This document shows, in pieces, positions 51,847-60,231 of a DNA stretch of 60,622 bases; positions within the stretch are counted from its first letter, which is position 1, and the number at the start of each line of letters is the position of its first letter. A program made the translations under genes and the position numbers. Origin of the DNA: JBCCYM01 sp039190005 (lineage in GTDB: Bacteria > Pseudomonadota > Gammaproteobacteria > UBA12402); assembly GCA_039190005.1 (NCBI GenBank), contig JBCCYM010000004.1, positions 1-60,622 on the forward strand. Direction: 5' to 3'. The notes below the pieces were generated by a model. That model was not told the DNA's origin. It was given only the letters and a program-made list of their open reading frames with translations, and did no database searches.

Positions 51847-52103
51847 ATGTGGTGATTTATAGCACCGCACGATGCCCATCTTGCACTCGCGCTGAGAATT
51901 TATTACAATCTAAAGGTATTGCTTACGATAAAATTCTTGTTGATAATGATATTGACAAACGCAACGAGATGTTACAACGCAGCAACGGGCGACGCACAGT
52001 GCCACAAATCTTTATTAACGAGCAACATATCGGCGGTTATGATGATCTGGCAGAACTGAATCGCAGTGGTAAACTTGATCAATTACTTAATCAGGAAAAA
52101 TAA
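51843..52103 (+). CDS. grxC: Glutaredoxin 3 (GrxC)
   Basis: An 86-residue dithiol glutaredoxin that reduces disulfides with glutathione. The active site is CPSC (TARCPSCTRAE) in place of the usual CPYC. TVPQIFINEQHIGGYDDL contains the cis-Pro loop and the glutathione-binding GGxDD. It can serve ribonucleotide reductase as electron donor. Overlaps yibN by 4 bases, followed by secB after 1 base. Confidence 0.94.
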   Translation: MNVVIYSTARCPSCTRAENLLQSKGIAYDKILVDNDIDKRNEMLQRSNGRRTVPQIFINEQHIGGYDDLAELNRSGKLDQLLNQEK

Positions 52104-52104
52104 A

Positions 52105-52605
52105 ATGGCAGACAATCAAACACAACAAAACACGCAAACACAACAGAATATTGATATTCAACGTATTTATATTAAAGATTTATCACTGGAAACCCCCGGC
52201 GCACCAGATGTATTTTTGCAACAAGAGCAGTGGGAACCGCAAACCAATATTGATCTCAATATTCAACACAAACAATTAAAAGATAATCACTACGAAGTTG
52301 TGTTACGCATTACCGTGACCATTACCAATAAAGAACAAGCGGTACTGGTGACTGAAGTCAAGCAAGCGGCGATTTTTAATATCACTGGCTTTAACGCTGA
52401 ACAGCTCGATCATGTGCTTGGCGCTTACTGTCCCAGCTTACTCTTTCCTTACGCCAGAGAAGCGATTTCCAGTATGTCTATACGCGCGACCATGCCACCG
52501 ATTAATCTAGCGCCATTGAATTTTGACGCGATATATCAGCAACAAAAAGCAAACGCAGCGAATAATCAGAGCGAAGCCAAAGCAAATTCACAAACAACCC
52601 ATTAG
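52105..52605 (+). CDS. secB: Protein-export chaperone SecB
   Basis: Tetrameric cytosolic chaperone that keeps precursors unfolded for SecA. The 166-residue protein starts at the ATG at 52105, which has AGGA 8 bases upstream. An earlier in-frame ATG at 52066 falls inside grxC and lacks such a site. IYIKDLSLETPGAPDVF, VVLRITVT, and LFPYAREAISSMSIRATMPPINLAPLNFDAIY (in parts) are clear SecB blocks. The C-terminal tail is Gln/Asn-rich. Confidence 0.95.
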   Translation: MADNQTQQNTQTQQNIDIQRIYIKDLSLETPGAPDVFLQQEQWEPQTNIDLNIQHKQLKDNHYEVVLRITVTITNKEQAVLVTEVKQAAIFNITGFNAEQLDHVLGAYCPSLLFPYAREAISSMSIRATMPPINLAPLNFDAIYQQQKANAANNQSEAKANSQTTH

Positions 52606-52617
52606 TCCTGTTCATTT

Positions 52618-53619
52618 ATGACAACAGTTGCTATCTTAGGTGCTGGCTCCTGGGGTACGGCATTGGCAATTCACCTTGCCAACTATCATCAGCAAGTCTA
52701 TCTGTGGACCGCAAGCCCTCAGCAAGTGCGACAACTGTCCGATGAGCGCTGCAACACATTATACTTGCCTGGCATTCATCTACCGGATCAGATTACTATA
52801 GAAAGTGATTTAGAGGCAGTACTTCATCAAGCCAATGATATTATTTGCGCTGTTCCCAGTCACGCGTTTAAAGCAGTGATCAAAAAATGCCATGATCACA
52901 TCGGTGAAAATAATACCCATTACCGATTCGCTTCCGCCTGCAAAGGTATTGATCCATCATCCTGTTTGCTACTCAGCGACATCGCCAAGAAAATATTAGG
53001 CAATCTGCCATTAGCGGTATTATCTGGTCCATCATTCGCTAAAGAATTAGCGCGAGCCATGCCGACAGCTATTGTCATTGCCGCTAATAATGATACGTTT
53101 ACCAATGATTTAGTAAGCTATTTTAATCATGGCAAGTTACGCGTCTACCGCAATCGCGACATGATCGGCGTACAAGTTGGTGGCGCGTTAAAAAACATCT
53201 ATGCCATTGCCGCCGGTATTTCCGATGGACTAGGTTTTGGCAGCAATGCCCGTTCCGCGATTATTACTCGCGGTCTGGCTGAAATGACCCGACTAGGCAC
53301 GGCAATGGGTGCTGAACAAAAAACCTTTATGGGACTTTCCGGACTTGGCGATTTAGTACTGACCTGCACTGATAATCAATCACGCAACCGCCGTTTCGGA
53401 TTGGCTTTGGGACAAGGCAACAGTGTCATTGACGCTGAAAAACGCATTGCCCAAGTGATAGAAGGTAAAACAACCGCTGAACATGTTACCGAATTAGCTA
53501 AAAAACACCATATCGAGATGCCGATTGCTGAGCAAGTCCATCAATGTATCAAAGGACAAACCTCAGCACAGCAGGCGTTACAATCGTTGTTAGCCAGAAA
53601 AACTAAAAATGAGTTTTAG
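52618..53619 (+). CDS. gpsA: NAD(P)-dependent glycerol-3-phosphate dehydrogenase
   Basis: Makes sn-glycerol-3-phosphate for phospholipid synthesis. It has 333 residues. VAILGAGSWGTALAIHLA is the nucleotide-binding motif, VLSGPSFAKELA and VGGALKNIYAIAAGISDGLG hold the catalytic Lys, and GLSGLGDLVLTCT and RNRRFG complete the family pattern. It ends the yibN-grxC-secB-gpsA cluster, 12 bases after secB. Confidence 0.96.
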   Translation: MTTVAILGAGSWGTALAIHLANYHQQVYLWTASPQQVRQLSDERCNTLYLPGIHLPDQITIESDLEAVLHQANDIICAVPSHAFKAVIKKCHDHIGENNTHYRFASACKGIDPSSCLLLSDIAKKILGNLPLAVLSGPSFAKELARAMPTAIVIAANNDTFTNDLVSYFNHGKLRVYRNRDMIGVQVGGALKNIYAIAAGISDGLGFGSNARSAIITRGLAEMTRLGTAMGAEQKTFMGLSGLGDLVLTCTDNQSRNRRFGLALGQGNSVIDAEKRIAQVIEGKTTAEHVTELAKKHHIEMPIAEQVHQCIKGQTSAQQALQSLLARKTKNEF

Positions 53620-53703
53620 ATCTAAATAGTTTAGAGTTATCATACCAATCGAGCAAAAGAACTGCTTATATTACATACACAATAAAAAAAGAGGTCAAAT
53701 AAT

Positions 53704-54156
53704 ATGAAAAATTTAACGGTATTAACAACTACATTTTTGCTAACAGTTGCAGTCTCTATCCAAATTTCCGCAACACCGAGCAATTACTTACCAAAACGTT
53801 GCCCCGAACCTTCAACTTTTGGCGATAAAATAAATATGTATCGCGCTGGCAGCAAAGGCACTCATAGCGGCTATTATTTCACTTCGACTGTTAACGGCAT
53901 TGATTTTGCCAGTCCCGCTTATGAATATGAATCAGGATACGCAAAAAAACCTAGCAGATTAATCGCTGTTCACAGCGAGCCCAATCCTAAAGGAAGACCT
54001 AGTGAAAACATTACTTGCTTTTATGAAAATGGTGTAGCAATGTCAAATGACGGTGATGAATGGGGTATGATTAAATGGAGAAACGCTCAGCATAAATTCT
54101 TTTGTCTCAAAACCGCTGGCTCAGATGACTGCCAATTCTGGTTTGTCAGAAATTAA
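53704..54156 (+). CDS. Small secreted protein of unknown function
   Basis: A 150-residue protein with a clear signal peptide (about 1-23, ending SATP) and four Cys in the mature part (KRCPEP, NITCFY, KFFCLK, DDCQFW), which probably form two disulfides. The RCPEPS start and the CFYENGVAMSNDG segment are reminiscent of small secreted proteins such as the DUF3757 group of Legionella-like bacteria, but I am not sure. AGAGG lies 10 bases before the ATG. The stop is directly next to a MITE-like element. Confidence 0.7.
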   Translation: MKNLTVLTTTFLLTVAVSIQISATPSNYLPKRCPEPSTFGDKINMYRAGSKGTHSGYYFTSTVNGIDFASPAYEYESGYAKKPSRLIAVHSEPNPKGRPSENITCFYENGVAMSNDGDEWGMIKWRNAQHKFFCLKTAGSDDCQFWFVRN

Positions 54157-54322
54157 ACCTTAAAACCGCAGTTGGCGGCAAGATGAGAGTGCAACAGATT
54201 GATTTGGATAGTGAAATAAAAATTTGCGTAGTCACCTTGTTGGTGATGAGCAAAATTTTTATTTTATTAGGCAAATTAAGATGTTGTGCTCTCGCTTGGC
54301 GATCAACTGCGGTTTTAAGGTT
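54156..54322. mobile_element. Palindromic MITE-like element, 167 bp
   Basis: Perfect 19-base terminal inverted repeats AACCTTAAAACCGCAGTTG (54156-54174 and 54304-54322). The interior is an imperfect palindrome: GAGAGTGCAACAGATTGATT on the left matches, inverted, GAGAGCACAACATCTTAATT on the right, each followed by AAATAAAAATTT and ending TCACC near the centre. No coding capacity. A half copy with a REP-like array inserted lies at 57560-57837. Confidence 0.75.
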
Positions 54323-54415
54323 AAATAGCGTCAATAATAGTTTTACTCATATACACTTGGTTAATGAAATAAACACTTTTATATTTGAAAACAAAGCGTT
54401 AGCCCCCTAATCAAA

Positions 54416-54486
54416 CTGTTGCAAAATTTGCAACAGCTTAAAAGGGACTGTTGAAATCTAAATTGTTTTAGTATTTCAACAGTCCC
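54416..54486. terminator. Two consecutive stem-loops
   Basis: CTGTTGCAAA-A-TTTGCAACAG (54416-54436) is a perfect palindrome. It is followed by GGGACTGTTGAAAT and ATTTCAACAGTCCC (54444-54457 with 54473-54486), a perfect 14-base stem with a 15-base loop. They could terminate transcription or be a further small repeat. Confidence 0.5.
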
Positions 54487-54575
54487 AAAAAGAAGGCGAT
54501 AAAAACGTTAGACGGACGATTGATTATTATAATCTAAAAGATGGATTCTAGATCTTAATGTTTTAGATTTAGCAT

Positions 54576-54840
54576 TTAGAATACCAAATGATTTAAGAAA
54601 TGCATTAAATCTTCACTTTTAACTTCAGTTTTTTGTTTATCTATGATATTCTTTGCATTATCTTGCAATAGTCCCCCGGAATATTTGATCCATAATTCTT
54701 TATCTCGAACTTCTTTTATTTAAAATTCGCGACCACTTGACGTTTTTCCTCTTATTTCACGATTAATTACATTAGATAATTGTTTTCTAAAGGTGGCAAC
54801 AAGTGAGACTATTATTGTGATTCAAATAATAATTTGTAAG
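54576..54840 (-). pseudogene. Degraded coding remnant
   Basis: One minus-strand frame reads QLSNVINREIRGKTSSGREF, then a TAA, then IKEVRDKELWIKYSGGLLQD and onward to a stop after HFLNHLVF. The composition looks like protein, interrupted by a nonsense codon and lacking a start. The family is not recognised. It lies upstream of and divergent from the RhuM-Fic gene. RhuM genes often sit in restriction-modification or mobile islands, so it may be a relic of such an island. The rest of 54323-54919 holds no gene. Confidence 0.3.
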
Positions 54841-54919
54841 ATAATAGGGTTGAAAAATCCATAAATTAAGAAATACCAATAGTAAAAACAAGTCAGTTTA
54901 GTTAACAGGAGAATATTTT

Positions 54920-55879
54920 ATGTCAGAAATCATCATTTATAAAGCTAAAGACGGGCATATTGAGTTGAAAGTCAATTTGTCTGAAGAAACAGTTTGGCTT
55001 ACACAGAAGCAACTCTCTGATTTATTTGATAAAAACGTCAAAACCATTTCTGAACACATTAATAATATCTTTAATGAAGGTGAATTGGATGAAAGTTCAG
55101 CTATCCGGAATTTCCGGATAACTGCTCTAGATGGAAAGTTATATAATACTAAGCACTATAATTTAGATGCCATTATTTCTGTTGGTTATCGTGTTCACTC
55201 GAAACGTGGTACAGAATTTAGACAATGGGCGACTCAAATGTTAAAAGATCACCTTATTAGTGGCTATAGCATCAATGAAAAACGTTTGGCTGAACGTGGC
55301 ATCAAAGAACTACAACAATCCATCGAATTACTGCAAAAAACACTGACCCAGAATGAATTAGTCAATGACGTTGGCGTTGAGACAATTCAATTAATCATGA
55401 GCTACACCAAAACATGGCAGTTATTATTAGCTTACGATGAAGATGACTTAAAACTGCCGGAACCAAATAACGCATCTACCGCGGAACTAACATATGAATT
55501 CGCCATCAAAGCAATTGCGACATTGAAATGCGACCTTGCCGAAAGAAATGAAGCCACCGCCTTATTCGGCAATGAGCGCGAGCATGGTCTTCAAAGTATT
55601 CTAGGCAACATTAATCAAACCTTTGCCGGCGAAGTACTTTATAAAACAGCAGAAGAACGCGCGGCCCACTTGCTCTATTTTATTATAAAAGATCATCCTT
55701 TTACTGATGGTAATAAACGGATTGGCTGTCTTATTTTTTTACTTTATCTTAAACTTGAAAGTATTGTCATCAAACTAAATGATAACGGTCTAGTCGCGCT
55801 CGCCCTACTCATTGCTGAAAGCAATCCTGGTCAAAAAGATCTGATGATTCGTTTAATTGTTAATTTACTCATGGATTAA
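54920..55879 (+). CDS. RhuM-like/Fic domain fusion protein
   Basis: A 319-residue protein of two parts. Residues 1-130 are the RhuM-like DNA-binding-type domain (VNLSEETVWLTQKQLSDLFD, TISEHINNIFNEGEL, GYRVHSKRGTEFRQWAT). Residues about 180-319 are a Fic/Doc domain with the full catalytic motif HPFTDGNKR at 259-267. Fic proteins usually add AMP to target hydroxyl groups. No inhibitory (S/T)xxxE(G/N) helix is apparent, though I could miss a variant. AGGAG lies 9 bases before the ATG. Often found in genomic islands; target unknown. Confidence 0.88.
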   Translation: MSEIIIYKAKDGHIELKVNLSEETVWLTQKQLSDLFDKNVKTISEHINNIFNEGELDESSAIRNFRITALDGKLYNTKHYNLDAIISVGYRVHSKRGTEFRQWATQMLKDHLISGYSINEKRLAERGIKELQQSIELLQKTLTQNELVNDVGVETIQLIMSYTKTWQLLLAYDEDDLKLPEPNNASTAELTYEFAIKAIATLKCDLAERNEATALFGNEREHGLQSILGNINQTFAGEVLYKTAEERAAHLLYFIIKDHPFTDGNKRIGCLIFLLYLKLESIVIKLNDNGLVALALLIAESNPGQKDLMIRLIVNLLMD

Positions 55880-55880
55880 T

Positions 55881-55943
55881 AAACCTAAAAACCGCCCTTC
55901 GACCCTTCGACAAGCTCAGGGCAAGCAGGCTCAGGGACCACTG
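55881..55943. repeat. REP-like unit with AAACCTAAAAACCGC end
   Basis: AAACCTAAAAACCGC starts two bases past the RhuM-Fic stop, followed directly by CCTTCGACCCTTCGACAAGC and TCAGGGCAAGCAGGCTCAGG. It lies between the convergent RhuM-Fic and permease genes. Confidence 0.8.
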
Positions 55944-55970
55944 TTACTAAAATCGACAATTACAGAAACA

Positions 55971-57557
55971 TCATCCTACCGGATGATCAGCCAAAAATTC
56001 AGACAAACGTTGTTTAAACAGGTTCTTAGGCAGTTTTATGTTAATCGCCATCACATAGGTGACAACACATATTAACAAAATATAAACCGAACTCGATTGG
56101 AGTGAAAGTTTAGCCGTGCCGCCAAAGTCACCTAAATAACTGATTAAAAACATACCGGCAATATAGGGAATCAACCATAAGCCCAATGAAAACTCTTTTG
56201 GCCATAAGGTTTTATGACGGAACATCGCCTGAACAAATAAACAGAAGAAAACAATGCCCATGAAAATGGTTAAATGCCAAACCGTTGACCAACCACTCCA
56301 GTAAATAAGCAAGGCTGAAAAATAATAAGATAACAAATTGATCCCCATATAAATCAATCGTCTCAGTTTTGAATGATTTTGTTTATTGTAGATATAAAAA
56401 ATATGCATCACAATCGGTCCAAACGCGTAAGTTAAAGCCTGAACGGAAACAATCATCGACACCATTTCTTGCCAGCCATGAAAAGGCAAAAAGAACAACA
56501 TCGACACCACAAAATTGACAATTAAACTGACATGCGGCACGCCATAGCGATTGAGTTTTTTCATTATCTTGGGCACCATACCAATTTCGGCAATCGCGTA
56601 ACTTATACGCGCTGTCTCCACGGTAGTAATAAACGCGGCGCCAACAGGAGAAATCACCGAGTCGGTATAAAGTAATAACGCTAACCACCCCAAACCAAGC
56701 AAAGAAGCCAAAGTCACTAAAGGACTGGTTTGCCCAACCACCTGCATATCCTGCCAGCCCTGATGAATTGACACGGCCGGCAAAGAACCAGTAAACGCTG
56801 TTTGTAGGGCAACATACATAATCACAATACAGATTGTCGAACCAATGATGCCAAACGGAATCGTGCTTTTAGGTTTTGCCACTTCGGCGCTAATATTGAC
56901 AATCCCAAGAAAACCGACATACGAAAATAGAATGCCGCCATTACTAATTGCCGCTAACAAACCGGTCATGCCAAAAGGCATAAACCCACCATGACTGGAA
57001 AAATTGGATAGGCTAAAATGATCAAAAAATAAAACAATAATTGTAACAATCGGAATAATTGTTTTCCATCCGCCCAAAACATTACTCACATGTTTTGCCA
57101 GCGCGATGCCAAAATAGTTAAACAACACCAACGCCAACATAATAATGGTCGCGACAAGCAACCCTAACGCGGTTAATCGGTCATTGACAAAAAGTCCCGG
57201 AAAGAAATGCGACGAGTATTGCAAGGCTGATTGCGTTTCGATAGGTTGATAAAATGTCGTCCCCAACCATGTTAGCCAGCCAACAATACGCGACACCGAC
57301 ACACCTTGTGAAATCGACGCGTACTGTATGATGCCACCTGAAGCCGGAAATGATGAGCATAAGACAATAAACGGCGCGGCGATGACAATAATCATCACCC
57401 CACCCAATATCCATGAGAGGCTCGCCGCAGGGCCAGCAATTTTGAGCGAATAAAATGGACCAAACAACCAACCGGAACCGACAGCCGAATTAATGCCGAA
57501 AAGCAGCAGAGAAAGTTTACCGATATTCTTTTTTATTTCATTGGTCATTTTAATCAT
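55971..57557 (-). CDS. APC-superfamily amino-acid permease
   Basis: A 528-residue transporter with 12-14 predicted helices. LLLFGINSAVGSGWLFGP at residues 16-33 contains the conserved GSGW/GSGI turn of APC helix 1, and PASGGIIQYASIS matches helix 2. Helix 6-like GILFSYVGFLGIVNISAEV follows. It ends without a long soluble tail. Substrate is probably an amino acid or amine, not further definable. Single gene with repeats on both sides. Confidence 0.85.
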   Translation of the reverse strand: MIKMTNEIKKNIGKLSLLLFGINSAVGSGWLFGPFYSLKIAGPAASLSWILGGVMIIVIAAPFIVLCSSFPASGGIIQYASISQGVSVSRIVGWLTWLGTTFYQPIETQSALQYSSHFFPGLFVNDRLTALGLLVATIIMLALVLFNYFGIALAKHVSNVLGGWKTIIPIVTIIVLFFDHFSLSNFSSHGGFMPFGMTGLLAAISNGGILFSYVGFLGIVNISAEVAKPKSTIPFGIIGSTICIVIMYVALQTAFTGSLPAVSIHQGWQDMQVVGQTSPLVTLASLLGLGWLALLLYTDSVISPVGAAFITTVETARISYAIAEIGMVPKIMKKLNRYGVPHVSLIVNFVVSMLFFLPFHGWQEMVSMIVSVQALTYAFGPIVMHIFYIYNKQNHSKLRRLIYMGINLLSYYFSALLIYWSGWSTVWHLTIFMGIVFFCLFVQAMFRHKTLWPKEFSLGLWLIPYIAGMFLISYLGDFGGTAKLSLQSSSVYILLICVVTYVMAINIKLPKNLFKQRLSEFLADHPVG

Positions 57558-57559
57558 TG

Positions 57560-57837
57560 AACCTAAAAATCGCAGCGCCCTCTGAGCCCGTCAAAAGGCA
57601 TAACAAGCTCTCCGAGAATATTCTCTGGCTTCGACAAGCTCAGCCATCTATAAGGGTGGTCCCTGAGCTCGTCGAAGGGCGGTCCCTGAGCCTGCTTGCC
57701 CTGAGCCTGTCGAAGGGTCGAAGGGCGGTCCCTGAACCTGCTTGCCCTGAGCTTGTCGAAGGGTCGAAGGGTTGGTAGCAAAATGAGAGTGTAACAGATT
57801 GATTGGGATAGTGACATAAAAAATTGGCGCACTCACC
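57560..57837. mobile_element. Left half of the MITE-like element with a REP-like array inserted
   Basis: AACCTAAAAATCGCAG (57560-57575) and then, from 57771, GTTGGTAGCAAAATGAGAG... to TCACC align base for base with the left half of the 54156-54322 element (AACCTTAAAACCGCAG, GTTGGCGGCAAGATGAGAG). About 195 bases of REP-like units are placed exactly between these two parts. The array includes the GCATAACAAGC...GGCTTCGACAAGCTCAGCC module seen at 40.9 kb. Confidence 0.8.
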
Positions 57838-57904
57838 CTTATGTACAAATCAAAGGGACATTATCCTGATGCCATCTATTGTATATGTCTTTAATGAGGC
57901 TGTT

Positions 57905-58085
57905 ATCCGTCATCCCCAAATAGGCGGTCCCTGAGCTTGTCGAAGGGTTGAAGGATGGTCCAGCTTTTCAAAAGGCATAACAAGCGCTCCAAGAACATTC
58001 TTTGGCTTCGACAAGCTCAGCCATCTATAAGGGCGGTCCCTGAACCTGCTTGCCCTGAGCTTGTCGAAGGGTCGAAGGATGGGAG
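57905..58085. repeat. Second REP-like array before the lipoprotein gene
   Basis: Starts GTCATCCCCAAATAGGCGG, a diverged dRS3-like half, joined directly to TCCCTGAGCTTGTCGAAGGG. This is the same kind of junction as at 36180. The GCATAACAAGC and GGCTTCGACAAGCTCAGCC module and further units follow. The rest of 57838-58200 shows no gene. Confidence 0.75.
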
Positions 58086-58200
58086 TGATAAGCAAAAAAT
58101 AGAAACTAGGCTATCTCCAGGCCTGTTTATCTCAACAACTTATGTACAAAAGACAGGAGCTGTTGAAAACTCGGCTCAGCTAACCACACCCTATTCAGCA

Positions 58201-60231
58201 TTAGGATGACAATGTATCACTGTAGCGATTTAAAATAGTAAATGCTGCCACTCTATTAGAACCAGAAGCACCACCGACACCGACAACACCGGCACTGCTG
58301 GTCAGTGGCGACCAACTGCCATCCCATTTGGCAATATAATTGACGGTTTGACCACCCGCTGTAGTAAATAGACCACCAACATAAAGATTGTTCGCGCCAT
58401 CCACAATAAGTGCCAATACACCATCATTTGTGCCACTATCAAGTGCTGACCACTGGTTTGAGTGGTTTGGGTTATCTGCGGTACTCCACCGGGCAATATT
58501 ACTTGCCACACTCGTCCCGGCAGTGGTAAATAGACCACCGGCATAAACATATTGAGCACTATCAGCAGTAGTATTGTGATTGTAAGCGATAGCTAATGCA
58601 AAAATTTGAGCTCTTGGACCAGAAACTCCCTCACCAAGCGGTGACCAGCTTTTATTGGCAATATCCCACTGAGCAATATTACCGACATTTGACACAGGAG
58701 TGTTCGTCGTACCGGCGGTATCAAAGAATCCGCCGACATAGAGTTTATCCTGATTGACATCCGTCGCTAAGGCATATACTTCCCCTTGGGAGCCGCTTTG
58801 ACGGACACCATTGCCATCAATATCCCCCAGTGCTAACCAACTAGGGTTAGCCGTACCAATATCCCCCCATTGTGCAATACCATTCACTGCCACACCACCT
58901 GCCGTATTAAGATTATTAGCACCAACATAAAGCATCTTCCCCGAAGCATCTGTTGTTAATGCGCCAAGATTAGGAGACACATTCAAACCAGTACCCAAAG
59001 ACAACCAAGCACTGCCATTCCAACTAGCAATGCCATTAAAGCCACCACTAGGAACAGGAGGCCCCAGCAAATACACATCAGATGACCGGCTACTGGTAGC
59101 AATGGCCGGTGCAAATTTAAATTGCTCGCCCAAAACACTACTGTCAATATCTATCCAATTGCTGCCATCCCATTTCGCCACACCATTGACAGTTATACCA
59201 CCCACTTCGTCTAAGTTATCACCGCCTACATAAAGATCCCCCAAGGCATCTGAGGTGAGTGATAGAATCGAACCACCACCCCCAACCCCACTGCCCAAAG
59301 GCGACCAATTGCTGCCATCCCAACTGGCAATCCGATTGACAGTCACCCCACCTGCCGTGGTAAAATTTCCACCCGCATAGAGAATAGGCGTGTTTTTAAT
59401 GGGAATACGGGTGGGGTTGCCGAAAGAACCGACGACATTGAGATAGGTATCGACAGGGACACCAATGGCGGTGCCGGTGGCCTGTGTGGCGCGGATATAG
59501 AGCCGACAACTGGCGCCGGAAGCCAGTTGACGCCAACTACCATGGCCTTGTGCATCAACCTTCCAACAATTGGTGACAGGCGAGGTAGTGGTATCCTCAC
59601 AGCCAGAGGCACACCAATTGCCATAGCGTGTGCCTTTGTAGATCTCAAAAGCTGCTGCGGGCGTTGCGGCGGTTGGATGCTGAGCGGCACTCGTACTGTC
59701 GCCGACAAAGACATTGTCAATGGCGACAGGTGGTGCGGAGGTATCGGTATTGACATTGGTAACGGTAATATCCTCCGCGCTGGGACCTTGATTGATGCCA
59801 TCCGTAGGATCAGTAAGCGTGAGTGCCAGAACACCTTTAACGGTTAAAGTTAAAAACGTAGGATCAAAGGCGACCAATGGGTTACTGGCAGAGAAAGTCA
59901 AGCGATGGGCGACGGGGTTTTCGCTGGAGTTGATGTGAATGGTTGAGATGGTACAAGTTTTACTGCCGGCGGGAATGGTACAGCTGGTTTGTTGCGAAGC
60001 TTGGAGAATGAGTGAGGGGGCACTAAAGGTGATGGTGGTATTTTGAGAGAGCGGTTGTTGAGCGGTAAAGGTAAGCGAGGTAGTGCCGCCTTGAAAGACA
60101 GAGGCAGATGATAGCGTTGGGTTGACGGTAATAAGGTTGGTTAAGTTAGACTGGCCACTACAGCCTTGAAAGAGGAGGAAAAGTGACACAAAAAGGAAGC
60201 CAGCGAGGGATTTTAGAGAAGCGTTGGTCAT
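58201..60231 (-). CDS. Large repeat lipoprotein, paralogue of the 33.3 kb protein
   Basis: A 676-residue lipoprotein (signal peptide, lipobox FQGC at Cys24). The N-terminal beta domain (about 30-140; TVNPTLSSASVFQGGTTSLTF, then CTIPAGSKTCTIS) is similar in layout to that of the 33260-35581 protein. After about residue 280 there are seven repeats of roughly 40-60 residues: LYVGGxFTTAGGxTVNxIAxWDGSNWSPLG, resembling delta-60/kelch-like propeller repeats. It probably forms a surface or periplasmic propeller. Function unknown. The N-terminal half is richer in GC than most of the window. Confidence 0.75.
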   Translation of the reverse strand: MTNASLKSLAGFLFVSLFLLFQGCSGQSNLTNLITVNPTLSSASVFQGGTTSLTFTAQQPLSQNTTITFSAPSLILQASQQTSCTIPAGSKTCTISTIHINSSENPVAHRLTFSASNPLVAFDPTFLTLTVKGVLALTLTDPTDGINQGPSAEDITVTNVNTDTSAPPVAIDNVFVGDSTSAAQHPTAATPAAAFEIYKGTRYGNWCASGCEDTTTSPVTNCWKVDAQGHGSWRQLASGASCRLYIRATQATGTAIGVPVDTYLNVVGSFGNPTRIPIKNTPILYAGGNFTTAGGVTVNRIASWDGSNWSPLGSGVGGGGSILSLTSDALGDLYVGGDNLDEVGGITVNGVAKWDGSNWIDIDSSVLGEQFKFAPAIATSSRSSDVYLLGPPVPSGGFNGIASWNGSAWLSLGTGLNVSPNLGALTTDASGKMLYVGANNLNTAGGVAVNGIAQWGDIGTANPSWLALGDIDGNGVRQSGSQGEVYALATDVNQDKLYVGGFFDTAGTTNTPVSNVGNIAQWDIANKSWSPLGEGVSGPRAQIFALAIAYNHNTTADSAQYVYAGGLFTTAGTSVASNIARWSTADNPNHSNQWSALDSGTNDGVLALIVDGANNLYVGGLFTTAGGQTVNYIAKWDGSWSPLTSSAGVVGVGGASGSNRVAAFTILNRYSDTLSS

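Noticed and set aside
57557..58209. Several overlapping open frames on both strands, 60-90 codons
   Set aside because: They are translations of REP-like arrays, with repeated DKLRASR and PSTLRQAQG peptides. No coding evidence.
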